NCBI GenBank assembly: GCA_035578905.1
Contig: JAQJVL010000005.1
Span: 4,649,480 to 4,713,479, forward strand
Direction of reading: 5' to 3'
Source of the DNA: Stictocephala bisonia
Lineage: Eukaryota; Arthropoda; Insecta; Hemiptera; Membracidae
Length of the DNA: 64,000 bases
Within the stretch, counting starts at the first letter, position 1. Every line of letters begins with the position of its first letter. Positions 1 to 9,590 of this stretch are shown here, piece by piece. Below the pieces are notes generated by a model, which worked only from the letters and a program-made list of their open reading frames with translations, was not told where the DNA came from and did not search any database. Both the position numbers and the translations under genes were made by a program.

Positions 1-97
1 CATTCATACAGCCACAATCACACTGCCTTCCTGTCCTGCTATTTAATCTTAATCTTCCCAGCGACTCATCATGAACTCATCCACAGAATAGAACGCT

Positions 98-119
98 TTA
101 GACACCAAAAGGTGTCTAA
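98..119 (-). promoter_or_regulatory. 3' UTR hairpin just after the ORF2 stop
   Basis: In element orientation TTAGACACC, a TTTT loop and GGTGTCTAA form a perfect 9-bp stem beginning one base after the TGA. LINE reverse transcriptases of several clades recognise a 3' stem-loop in their own RNA, so this is a candidate recognition site; that role is inferred. Confidence 0.6.
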
Positions 120-120
120 G

Positions 121-2964
121 TCAAGTTTTGAATTGAGTTTGGTTATTAATTGGAAATCCTTCAGGGAGTTTGTTGATTAGTCTGACACCAACTTGATGTG
201 GCATGTGGTCTGATAGTGCCAATCTGTGTTGCTGTGTTCGGAGGTTGTCCCTGCCTCTAGTGTAGTATTGGTGAACGTTTCTGCCACGAATCAAGGAAGA
301 ACGTGATCTGCAGTATAGTATCACCTCATACATATAAAGGCAAGGTAAAGTCAGTAATTTTAACTCCCTAAAAGAATTCCGGCACGACTCTCTGTGGTTC
401 AACTTAGCAATTATTCTAACAGCCTTTTTTTGAAGTTTAAAAACTCTTTCAATTTTGCTTTTTGCACAACCTCCCCAAAGTCTCACTCCGTATTCCAGAT
501 GTGAATACACCATGCCATAATAGGCCATGAGTAAGACTCTAGGGGAACAGAACTTTGCAAGATTGCGCAACGCATATATACCTGAAGCAATTTTACCACA
601 AACGTGGTCAATATGATCGTCCCAAGTCAGTCCTCTATCAAGGAACATTCCAAGTAATTTTGTGGAATTTACCGCCTCTAAAAGAGTGTCATCCACGAAG
701 ACATGGGGTTGAGATTGGAGCTCCTGCTGTCGCAGGCAAAAACTCATTATGTTGAATTTGGCTTTATTTGATTTTAGATTCAGTTCACTGAAATGTTGGA
801 TGCAAGAACTCAGCTCTATAAAAGCTGTTATTTCTAATTCTTTGGATGTCTTTCCTTTAATACAGAGAGTCGTATCATCGGCATATTGAATCAGTTCTCC
901 ATTCTGGATCACTGTGTTCAATCTGCACACATAGATTAAAAAAAGAAGTGGTCCGAGAATAGATCCCTGGGGGACTCCATGAACCATTCTATTTTTATTT
1001 GAAGTTATATTTGAGATTTGTACACACTGGTGTCGATCTTTAAGATACGAAGTGAGCCAACTGTGTGGTAAACCTCTAACTCCAGATTTTTCTAAAAGGT
1101 GCAGCAGTGTCTCATGGTGCACACAATCAAATGCTTTGGAGAGGTCAAGAAAAATACTAAGCACTTGTTCTTTACTCTCCAAGCCATCGACAACGGTGTC
1201 CAAAAGTTTATTGATTGCATCAATTGTGGATCTTTCCTTTCTGAATCCAAATTGTTCTGGATTCAATAAATTGTGACTATCTATGAAGTTTGAAAGTCTA
1301 TCATAGAAGATCCTTTCGTAGATCTTACTAAAGACAGGAAGAATTGAAATAGGACGATAATTGCTCGCGAGTGAAGGGTCATCTTTTTTGTGAATTGGAA
1401 CAACTTTTGCAGTCTTCAAAAGTGACGGAAAACGTCCTGTTTCAAATGAAAAATTTATTAATTTTGTGAGTGGCTTCAGTAAGTGCTGAAAGCACCGTTT
1501 TAAAAGCCATACAGATAAGCCATCGGCGTCACAGGTTTTTTTTGGGCGCAGCCTCTGAATGGCACTAGCCACCTCCTTCTCACATACAGGGGTCAAGGCC
1601 ATGGATGCAACTGGCTCTCCAATATAATTTATGAATTGGGGTTTATTAAACATTGGGTCCGGTGAAGCTACAGTGGAAAAAAATCTGTTAAATTCATTTG
1701 CAACAGTTAGTTTATCTTGAACTATATCTTCACCAATTTTTATTTCAATTGGTTTGGATTTATTTAAAAATTTTGATTGTTGTGCTGACGAGTTGATAAT
1801 TTTCCAAGCGGTTTTTGAAAAATTCTCGCAATTGCTCAAGACCTTATTGGTGTCATAGGCTTTAGCAGCTTGTATGACTTTTCTATAAATTTGTCTATAT
1901 CTTCTGAAAAAGGTTTTGAAATTTTCGTTTTGGGTTGTTACGAATATTTTGTGAAAGAATTTGAGTTTTTCCCGTGAGATAAGAATTCCCTTGGTTATCC
2001 AAGAACAAGTTTTCGGGTGTTTTAATTGTTTAGTATTCTTGAAAGGGCAGGCTATGTCTACGTAATATAAAAATCCATTGTGAAAAGCATGATACATGTC
2101 ATCAACATTATCATAGCTATTCAAATAGTGCCATGTCTCTCGTTTTAACAGATTATTGAGTAGACTGGCGTTTTGGGAATTAATATTCCTGGCAATAGTG
2201 ATTGGTGAAGAATGAGCTTCCAAATTGCATCCACGAACCACAACCCCGAGTGCATAGTGATCAGATACGGCAGTGTTCAGAACAGAGACTGTCGCATGAG
2301 GTATGTTAGTAATTACGTTGTCGATGGCAGTACTCGACATAGCAGTCACTCGTGTAGGTGAGTTCACGGACCAATTTAAATTGAAAGTACTTAAGATATC
2401 GCGAAGTCGCTGGGTGAGGGGGCAGGTGGGTTCCATTACATTAATGTTGAGATCTCCGAGTAACAAAAACTTAACTGATTTTGAAAATAATATATTTAAT
2501 AGGAACTCTAACTTGACAAAGAAAGAGTGGCTACAGCCATTAGGTGATCTGTATAAGCCGATTATACATACTTTTCCTAAGGAATTTGATAAAACTTTAA
2601 CACCATTAGCTTCAAAGTCAAAATCTGAACTATTGTAAATTTTAAATGGCTCAAATTTTAATGGTTGCTTAACAAAGAGTGCCACACCTCCCCCCTTATT
2701 GTTTTTTCGACAAAAATAACTGGCCAATTGAAATTTCGGAATTTGGAAATGATTTATAGTTTCAGGCCTGAAACCATGTTCAGAGACTACAAATACATCT
2801 GGTCCCAGCTCGTCACAAATAAGCGAAAGCTCGTCTATTTTATTAGTGGCAATTTGAGCGTTTTGGTGAACCAGTTTCATTGATCCCGGAAAAAAATTTA
2901 ATTTTGAATCGTTGAAAACAAAATTTTTTTTCGTGATTTTGCATTTTGATATATCTTCTACCAT
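121..2964 (-). CDS. LINE ORF2: endonuclease and reverse transcriptase
   Basis: I chose the first ATG (2964), giving 947 residues; the frame is open further upstream and overlaps the end of ORF1. The N-terminal ~245 residues form an exonuclease-endonuclease-phosphatase domain with Asn35 (HQNAQ), Glu62 (VSEHG), Asp171/Asn173 (GDLN) and Asp235-His236 (SDHYAL). This domain nicks target DNA in target-primed reverse transcription. The polymerase follows, with FLDLSKAFD (Asp607), GVPQGS (663-668) and YADD (694-697). All catalytic residues are present and no stop or frameshift breaks the frame, so the protein could be active. The C-terminal ~170 residues are the usual thumb and cysteine/basic-rich tail; no RNase H is seen. 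The stop is TGA at 123-121, and a hairpin starts immediately after it. Confidence 0.93.
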   Translation of the reverse strand: MVEDISKCKITKKNFVFNDSKLNFFPGSMKLVHQNAQIATNKIDELSLICDELGPDVFVVSEHGFRPETINHFQIPKFQLASYFCRKNNKGGGVALFVKQPLKFEPFKIYNSSDFDFEANGVKVLSNSLGKVCIIGLYRSPNGCSHSFFVKLEFLLNILFSKSVKFLLLGDLNINVMEPTCPLTQRLRDILSTFNLNWSVNSPTRVTAMSSTAIDNVITNIPHATVSVLNTAVSDHYALGVVVRGCNLEAHSSPITIARNINSQNASLLNNLLKRETWHYLNSYDNVDDMYHAFHNGFLYYVDIACPFKNTKQLKHPKTCSWITKGILISREKLKFFHKIFVTTQNENFKTFFRRYRQIYRKVIQAAKAYDTNKVLSNCENFSKTAWKIINSSAQQSKFLNKSKPIEIKIGEDIVQDKLTVANEFNRFFSTVASPDPMFNKPQFINYIGEPVASMALTPVCEKEVASAIQRLRPKKTCDADGLSVWLLKRCFQHLLKPLTKLINFSFETGRFPSLLKTAKVVPIHKKDDPSLASNYRPISILPVFSKIYERIFYDRLSNFIDSHNLLNPEQFGFRKERSTIDAINKLLDTVVDGLESKEQVLSIFLDLSKAFDCVHHETLLHLLEKSGVRGLPHSWLTSYLKDRHQCVQISNITSNKNRMVHGVPQGSILGPLLFLIYVCRLNTVIQNGELIQYADDTTLCIKGKTSKELEITAFIELSSCIQHFSELNLKSNKAKFNIMSFCLRQQELQSQPHVFVDDTLLEAVNSTKLLGMFLDRGLTWDDHIDHVCGKIASGIYALRNLAKFCSPRVLLMAYYGMVYSHLEYGVRLWGGCAKSKIERVFKLQKKAVRIIAKLNHRESCRNSFRELKLLTLPCLYMYEVILYCRSRSSLIRGRNVHQYYTRGRDNLRTQQHRLALSDHMPHQVGVRLINKLPEGFPINNQTQFKT

Positions 2965-2984
2965 AGCAGAACAGGAAGGTGAAT

Positions 2985-4805
2985 TTACTTTATTACATAG
3001 CAATTTTCGATAACCATGTTTTTTGGAACTGGAAAGCGTCTTATGTCATTGGCATCACTTTGACTAGGGGCTCCAATCACAGCGTGAGCGTAGGAGTCAT
3101 GATGATGGCACAGAGTAGCTATCTCAGGCGTACTGGCAGGTTTCCCACTAGCAATAGAGGATGACTGCAAGGCCCCGTGACAAGGTGTGGTAGCTCGAGA
3201 TGCTCCTCCTTTGGCTGGGATTTGGCTCTGGTGACTCAGATGTGGAGCGTCGGACGTTGTAAGGATCTTCACAATCATTCCCGCTATCAGACGTTTGCCA
3301 CGCATAGACAAGTGTTGCCCGTGTCTAGTGAAGAACTTTCGATTAATACCATCCATCCTCAGCAATTCAATGCCATGACGACGAGCCAGCTGTTCTATGA
3401 AGGCATTTACACGAGATGTGTCATAATGGATGCGATGGTCTGGGTGCAGATCGTACCTGTGTGGCAGTGTGGCAATGATGATCTCGGTGCCATCTGGTCT
3501 ATCGTTGATGTAGTGCTCCAAACTGTGATATATGTCACGAGGATCACCCGCCGCTACGTCGTTGGTCCCGGCGAGCAGCACTTCGCAGTTGTTGGTTGAG
3601 CTCCAGGGGTCTCGATGCACGATGTTTTTCAGTCGGGCTCCAGGCTTACAGATGCCGTACACAGCTGTATTAGTTGTTCGTTCCCTCACAAGTTCTGCGA
3701 TATGTCGACTATGGCTATCACCTCTAATTGTGATTGATTTTGTTTTTAAGGATATATATGTTGGTCTCTTATTGGGGTTTTTTTTGTTATTGTTATTCTT
3801 TAATAAGTTTGTATTATAATTTCTATGTTTATTGATTATTGTTGTTTCCTGAACTGATTGTACTTTGTTTTTAATTGATGTAGCTGTATGTTTTTCAGAT
3901 GAAGTTGTAGGTTTACTAATCTTGTTATTTTTGTTTTTTGTTTTATTTGTAACGGTAAACCATGGTTGTTCAGCGCTCTGACCACATTTAAAGATGTTTA
4001 GCTCTGTATGCAGATACTGATTTTCCGCTTCAAGAACTTGTATGGTAGTTTTGAGGCTTTGTATGAGCTCTCTGTCTTCCTCCCGCTGTGTGAGTGCGTT
4101 AAATTGTAAGGGAAAATCACACTGCACACTAGAACTCACAAAAGTGCGTTCAGGTGTCGGCTCACATTGAACACCGAAGTCAACCATCGCAGGAGTATGG
4201 GTTATTTTGTCTGGCAAAGAAGTGGGGTGGCTTGTGAATATTTGATCGGTAAACTGCAACAAGCGAGTGTCAGAATTGATTGTGTGTTCCAATAACCCGT
4301 TATATTCCTTTTGAAGGCGATCAATTTCCTGCTTTAGTTTCTTTATCTCTTCTGGAGCTTCTTCGGGTGGGTGTATGTCTGAAGTTCTTCCTAAGGTGAC
4401 AAAACTTGTAATCTCAGGGCAGGGTGTGGAGTAGGCTGGTGGTGAGACGTCTCTGGATGGTGACTGGTGTGTCGTCGGTATTTGTGAAAAAGGCGGTGAA
4501 CGTTTGTCATGTATATGGGTTGTGACACCAATAGATGGTGGAGTCATTGCTGGAGATTGGGGCTGGGACTGAACTAGTGGGGAAGATAGCATTCGCATAG
4601 TGACTGGATGATCGCCACTGTGTTTTTCATTACAAACAGTAACGCTTGTTTTATGTTCATCCGTTTTTATTGTTGCGCTACACGTCTTGCCCAGGCAGCT
4701 CCAGTATACTGAACCGTTTCTTAGAATCCGTTTTTGTCTATATTTAACATTATTATATATTATAAAGGGTTTACCAGTCTTTGAATTTTCCATGGTAAAC
4801 GACAT
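2985..4805 (-). CDS. LINE ORF1 protein: FLYWCH finger, coiled coil, SGNH esterase
   Basis: This is a 606-residue ORF1 starting at an ATG at 4805. Residues ~10-60 hold a FLYWCH-like zinc finger: the spaced YRQK, YWSC, TCSA segments and a following His pair are visible. A Pro/Ser-rich stretch (~70-150) is followed by two predicted coiled coils (~150-185 and ~240-270), then a basic Asn/Lys-rich linker. Residues ~357-510 form an SGNH/GDSL-type esterase, with block I GDSH (362-365, Ser364), block III GTND (413-416) and block V QHLS (His498). Such ORF1 proteins are thought to bind element RNA, oligomerise and act as chaperones; the esterase substrate is unknown. The frame ends in TAA at 2987-2985, 20 nt before the ORF2 ATG, so the ORFs are probably translated in sequence by reinitiation. 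Confidence 0.9.
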   Translation of the reverse strand: MSFTMENSKTGKPFIIYNNVKYRQKRILRNGSVYWSCLGKTCSATIKTDEHKTSVTVCNEKHSGDHPVTMRMLSSPLVQSQPQSPAMTPPSIGVTTHIHDKRSPPFSQIPTTHQSPSRDVSPPAYSTPCPEITSFVTLGRTSDIHPPEEAPEEIKKLKQEIDRLQKEYNGLLEHTINSDTRLLQFTDQIFTSHPTSLPDKITHTPAMVDFGVQCEPTPERTFVSSSVQCDFPLQFNALTQREEDRELIQSLKTTIQVLEAENQYLHTELNIFKCGQSAEQPWFTVTNKTKNKNNKISKPTTSSEKHTATSIKNKVQSVQETTIINKHRNYNTNLLKNNNNKKNPNKRPTYISLKTKSITIRGDSHSRHIAELVRERTTNTAVYGICKPGARLKNIVHRDPWSSTNNCEVLLAGTNDVAAGDPRDIYHSLEHYINDRPDGTEIIIATLPHRYDLHPDHRIHYDTSRVNAFIEQLARRHGIELLRMDGINRKFFTRHGQHLSMRGKRLIAGMIVKILTTSDAPHLSHQSQIPAKGGASRATTPCHGALQSSSIASGKPASTPEIATLCHHHDSYAHAVIGAPSQSDANDIRRFPVPKNMVIENCYVIK

Positions 4806-4920
4806 TTTTTTCAGGATATCAAAATGTGATTAAAAAACAGTGTTATGTAAAGAATCAAATAAAAACAGTTATGAATTATTAGTATATTATTATTATGCAG
4901 ACTGTAGACAAAAAGTATAG

Positions 4921-4990
4921 TTGGCAGATGGTTTCGATCCTGGGTCTCTTGCACAGTGTGGATGTGTGCTATCAGTTGAGCTATGTGACT
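4921..4990 (-). repeat. tRNA-like sequence (SINE head or tRNA relic)
   Basis: On the minus strand TAGCTCAACTGATAG resembles a tRNA D-arm/A box, GCACA and TGTGC could pair around a 7-nt loop, and GGATCGAAACC resembles a B box with one mismatch. The T stem does not pair well and the acceptor ends do not match, so it is not a functional tRNA. It sits directly upstream of the LINE's ORF1 and may mark its 5' boundary. Confidence 0.4.
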
Positions 4991-5283
4991 GATAACAAAT
5001 CAAGGAAATCAGCAGGTCAGTAGTCGCGTTACTCCGAAGTTACTTCAACGTGGAGTTGTTGCTGTACTCTTGTTTAACCTTGTTGGTTAGCTTGTAGGTT
5101 AGCTTTACATTAAACACAATTAATCATGACTTACAGCAAAACTCTATGTCCAACACGCCTTAAACACGTTGTCACGAGTTAAAATACGCACGTTCACAGC
5201 TTTTTAACGCTAAGCAATCACTGGAACTTCGATAAAATGTTAAAACTACGGAGCGATCAAAACACACGTCTTGTTCTACCCAG

Positions 5284-5986
5284 ATGCCTATTAGACTTCT
5301 TCCTATTAGACTACATACTGTCGAAGAAAACCCTCACATAGTTAATTGTAAACACCATATTCCAGTCCAGCACGTCTTCTGTGAACATGTTGGCTGCTCA
5401 GTTGTTCTTCCCATTAGACTACGTACTGTCGAAGAAAACCCTTATATAGTTAATTGTAAACACCATATTCCAGTCAAGCATGTTTTCTGGGAACGTGTTG
5501 GCTGCTCAGTTGTTCTTCCTATTAGACTACATACTGTCGAAGAAAACCCTCACATAGTTAATTGTAAACACCATATTCCAGTCCAGCACGTCTTCTGTGA
5601 ACATGTTGGCTGCTCAGTTGTTCTTCCCATTAGACTACGTACTGTCGAAGAATTATATAGTTAATTCTTAACGAACCCTTATATAGTTAATTGTAATCAC
5701 CATATTCCAGTCCAGCACATATTCTGTGAACGTGTTGGCCGATCAGTTGTTCTTCCCATTAGACTACGTACTGTCGAAGAAAACCCTTATATAGTTAATT
5801 GTAAACACCATATTCCAGTCAAGCACGTCTTCTGGGAACGTGTTGGCTGGTCAGTTGTTCTTCCTATTAGACTACATACTGTCGAAGAAAACCCTCACAT
5901 AGTTAATTGTAAACACCATATTCCAGTCAAGCACGTCTTCTGTGAACGTGTTGGCTGCTCAGTTGTTCATTCCACTAGACTACATA
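5284..5986 (+). repeat. 108-bp tandem array carrying the foldback tip
   Basis: About six and a half units with a 108-bp period start near 5305, 5413, 5521, 5629, 5759, 5866 and 5974; one unit near 5650-5680 carries an extra ~22-bp duplication. Each unit contains TACTGTCGAAGAAAA, the same sequence that begins the inverted arm at 5987. The period is divisible by three, so one frame stays open for 126 codons, but there is no sign of a protein. Confidence 0.9.
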
Positions 5987-7517
5987 TACTGTCGAAGAAA
6001 AAACTATAAACACTCGAGTTTGAAACATCACTGTAAAGAAACTACTTACATTAGAAAAATACAAATTACATTAAAATGTTCCTTGTTTATTCATGCAATT
6101 TTCAGTGTAAAAGGAAATATTTTATCTTTTAACAGTTCTTTTTAATCACGAGTAGAATAAAAAAAGAGCGTGATTTCTATCGCTCTTTACCGAAACGTCA
6201 ACTTTAAAAATTTATCCAATAAAAACCTTGGATCAGATCATATTGATACTTTGATAGGTCATTTATAAACAATTTTTTCTAATTTATGCTAGAGTTTTAT
6301 GAACTTTGATTAATTAACAAAAATGGTCTTACGGAAAAATCTTTTTCTATTAATTGAGTAGGTCTAGGAAATCGAATAAAACTTCGTTTTGTACTTCACA
6401 ATACCATTATTTCAAAAAACGAACGAACGTTTACATAACATACTTGTATGAATTTATATGGATCAATAATCAAACGTGGGGCAGTGTGCAGCGGCGCGTA
6501 AAATCACGGCACTCTCTTGACTAACGCACTACACAAAAGCACTGCGCGTTGCCACTTTGAACAGCCAGCGTTAGAGGGTCTGTTCACTGAATGTAATATT
6601 TAACTCTAATCACAGGTAACACTTTAATTTTAGATAGATCGTTATTTTTTAAAAACTTATACTGATTTATTTCGTATAATTCATTTTCTATCACCATTTT
6701 TCTCCCTCAATTATAAAAAAACAATAAAAAATGTTTAATAAAAATAAAACTAAAAAATTACAACGTCCAGTGTTTAAACGTCCATTTAAATAATGTTTAA
6801 TAGTTCCTAGTAGGTTGATAATAATAGATCAAAATTGTTACATAAAAACCGTTGTATGAACATAAATAAACTACAAAACTAAAATTTGTGAAACAAAGTT
6901 TATGTGGGGGCGAAAATTCGCTGGAGAAGACTTCATCACGGCAACGTCGCTTTATTTTGCCCGATCTGGTCGTCGGTAGAAGTGCCGCCATTTTACGCGC
7001 CGCTGCACACTGCCCCACGTTTGATTATTATTCCATATAAATTCATACAAGTATGTTTAGTACACGTTCGCTCGTTTTTGAAATAATGGTATTGTGATGT
7101 ACAAAACGAAGTTTTATTCGATTTCATATGCTACTCAATTACTATAAAAAGATGTTTTACATTTTACATAAGAACATTTTTGTTAATTAATCAAAGTTCA
7201 TAAAACTCTAGCTTAAGTTAGAAAAATATTTTATAAATGATCTATTAAAGTTTCAATTTGATCTGACCAGAGGTTTTTATTTTAGAAATTTTAAAAGTCG
7301 ACTTTTCGGTAAAGTGCGTTAGAAATCACGCTCTTTTTTATTCTACCCGCGATTAAAAAAAAACTTTTAAAAGATAAAAATTTTCTATTTACACTCAAAA
7401 GCGCAGGAATAAACAAGGAAAGTTTTAATGTCTATTTAATTTGTATTTTTCTAGTGTAAGTAGTTTCTTTACAGCGATGTTTCAATCTCGAGTGTTGATA
7501 GTTTTTCTTCGACAGTA
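5987..7517. mobile_element. Foldback-type DNA element with ~520-bp inverted arms
   Basis: The left arm (5987-~6504) and right arm (~6990-7517) are imperfect reverse complements along their whole length. Both outer ends begin TACTGTCGAAGAAAAA, and the inner 40 bp (6465-6504 against 6990-7029) are an exact match. The ~485-bp core is AT-rich and encodes no recognisable transposase. No convincing target-site duplication is visible, perhaps because the left end continues into the 108-bp array. Very long inverted arms with tandem repeats at the end are typical of foldback elements; the family is not identified. Confidence 0.85.
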
Positions 7518-7539
7518 GGTAACATTATCTTAACCTAAC

Positions 7540-7800
7540 CTGCACATACTACTTACTCTTTTCAGTCCTGGATATATAAATATATTTCCACGTCTCCCAT
7601 CTAACTTACTCACTATTATTGGCAGCCCAATCGATATAGCCTAATGACATTTCAACGTCTCCTTGCGTCTCCTCATATTACACACTACTCTTGGCGGTCC
7701 TCGATTTACAGACATTTTTACGTTTTCTTTCATATCTCAAACACACTACTCCTAGCAGTCCAATCTCAACATACATAACATTTCCAACTCGCTGTACCAA
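7540..7800 (+). repeat. Degenerate ~60-75-bp tandem repeat
   Basis: Four diverged units each begin near CTACTTACTC, CTTACTCACTATT, CACTACTCTTGGC and CACTACTCCTAGC, followed by a (G/C)CAGTCC-like and a CATTTCCACG-like block. It directly follows the right end of the foldback element. Confidence 0.5.
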
Positions 7801-8156
7801 ACTTACAAAGGTTGAAGAGACTACTTATTATGGCGGGCTATGGATATATGTTTTGCATGGGGAAAACTTTCGTTTCGCGTCACGGAACACTTTAATACAT
7901 CTATACACTTTCTATAAGCTTATTTATTTGACAAAGATTGAGTTTAATACTCTAATATTAGCAACTGTTAATTTTTAAAGCTTTAAGTACAAAAAGATAT
8001 GGCACAGCAATAGATGCTGCGTTTACAAGATATGAAGCAAGATTTTATTCCAGAGTTTTATTTCTTACTCCAGTTATCATAATCGCAAAATTACATTTTT
8101 ATAATAAAATGACAACGACGTACTTTTTTCAAGACATATATTCACAGCCCTCCATA
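7801..8156. other. AT-rich spacer
   Basis: I see no gene, repeat boundary or strong signal here. It separates the degenerate repeat from the 55-bp array. Confidence 0.5.
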
Positions 8157-8930
8157 AGAAGTAGTCACTTCTGTCGGTCAGTCCCGCGACTGCCTACCTT
8201 TTCACCACAGATGAAGTAGTCACTTCTGTCGGTCAGTCCCGCGACTGCCTACCTATTCACCACAGATGAAGTAGTCACTTCTGTCGGTCAGTCCCGCGAC
8301 TGCCTACCTTTTCACCACAGATGAAGTAGTCACTTCTGTCGGTCAGTCCCGCGACTGCCTACCTATTTACCACAGATGAAGTAGTCACTTCTGTCGGTCA
8401 GTCCCGCGACTGCCTACCTATTTACCACAGATGAAGTAGTCACTTCTGTCGGTCAGTCCCGCGACTGCCTACCTATTTACCACAGATGAAGTAGTCACTT
8501 CTGTCGGTCAGTCCCGCGACTGCCTACCTATTTACCACAGATGAAGTAGTCACTTCTGTCGGTCAGTCCCGCGACTGCCTACCTATTTACCACAGATGAA
8601 GTAGTCACTTCTGTCGGTCAGTCCCGCGACTGCCTACCTTATCACCACAGATGAAGTAGTCACTTCTGTCGGTCAGTCCCGCGACTGCCTACCTATTCAC
8701 CACAGATGAAGTAGTCACTTCTGTCGGTCAGTCCCGCGACTGCCTACCTTTTCACCACAGATGAAGTAGTCACTTCTGTCGGTCAGTCCCGCGACTGCCT
8801 ACCTATTTACCACAGATGAAGTAGTCACTTCTGTCGGTCAGTCCCGCGACTGCCTACCTATTTACCACAGATGAAGTAGTCACTTCTGTCGGTCAGTCCC
8901 GCGACTGCCTACCTATTCACCACATATGAT
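8157..8930 (+). repeat. 55-bp minisatellite, 14 units
   Basis: Fourteen head-to-tail units start at 8161 and every 55 bp to 8876. They are almost identical, varying mainly in a 4-5 base box before CACC/TACC (TTTTC, TATTC, TATTT, TTATC). Each carries GTCGGTCAGTCCCGCGAC, GC-rich against its AT-rich surroundings. The near-identity suggests recent amplification or homogenisation. Confidence 0.97.
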
Positions 8931-9249
8931 GTAGGCGCTACTTTTGAGGAACTTTGAGGTACAACGGTATCTGTACTCTGCTAAAGAAACTTCTTATTCA
9001 CATTTGGGATATTTCCTACCTTTAGCTCTTACAGAAATTATGTTGCTAAAAAAATCATGTGATTGCTTATGAAGATAACTAAATGGCCATTTTTTTACTG
9101 TGCCATAAGCTTTTGCATATTAGTTTTGTAAAAAAAATCTCAATTAGTGAGGAGGAATAAGAAATGTAAATTAAGTAAATGAATAATAAGTATATATTTT
9201 TTATAAAAATAAAAAAAATATTAAATTAAAAACTAAGATAAACATTTGC
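8931..9249. other. AT-rich flank, probable 3' region of the orphan gene
   Basis: It lies just downstream (minus strand) of the orphan-gene stop. No canonical AATAAA is seen on the minus strand; an AATATA variant occurs near 9205. Nothing else is recognised. Confidence 0.4.
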
Positions 9250-9590
9250 CTAATATTCCTGAGGTAGCTTATTGACGGATTCATCGTCAATGAGAAGGAG
9301 CAGTTTGCGGGCAATGGCACGAGCTCGTTCGGCGATGTAGGAGTCTATCTGACCCAAGATAGCGACGGCACTGAGTGCTCTGCCAATCCCGAGGTTGACA
9401 TCACGTGGGGTGAGTGCTGCACGGCCCAGGGGTAGCCTTGCAGCAGGCAATGGGGGCAGTGGAGGCAATGGAAGATGAGGCAGAATTGGAGGTAGAAGTG
9501 GAGACCGATATTTTGACTCTGTCGACCGCTGAACAATTGGTGTCTTCGGCATCAGTACTTCTGGAGTATTAGCCGTGTTGTTCAGGATCT
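9250..9590 (-). CDS. Orphan gene exon 2 (terminal)
   Basis: This is the terminal coding exon, two bases plus 112 codons and a stop. The acceptor is TTTACAG (9597-9591). It encodes a Pro/Leu repeat tract, then a helix-forming basic tail. It reads through without stops despite an AT-rich setting. Confidence 0.58.

Larger units (their letters stand above)
1..4805 (-). mobile_element. Non-LTR retrotransposon (LINE), CR1/jockey-like, near full length, coding-intact
   Basis: The element reads on the minus strand from about 4805, perhaps a little upstream, towards position 1, and its 3' tail runs off the window. It has two long uninterrupted frames: ORF1 (4805-2985) with a FLYWCH-type finger, coiled coils and an SGNH esterase, and ORF2 (2964-121) with an apurinic-type endonuclease followed by a reverse transcriptase. 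No LTRs, integrase or RNase H are visible. Esterase-bearing ORF1 proteins are known in CR1, L2 and Rex-type LINEs, which is why I place it there. Both frames are intact, so this copy is young. A decayed relative of ORF2 lies at 48396-50160. Confidence 0.93.

Noticed and set aside
4921..4990. Functional tRNA
   Set aside because: The T stem and acceptor stem do not pair.
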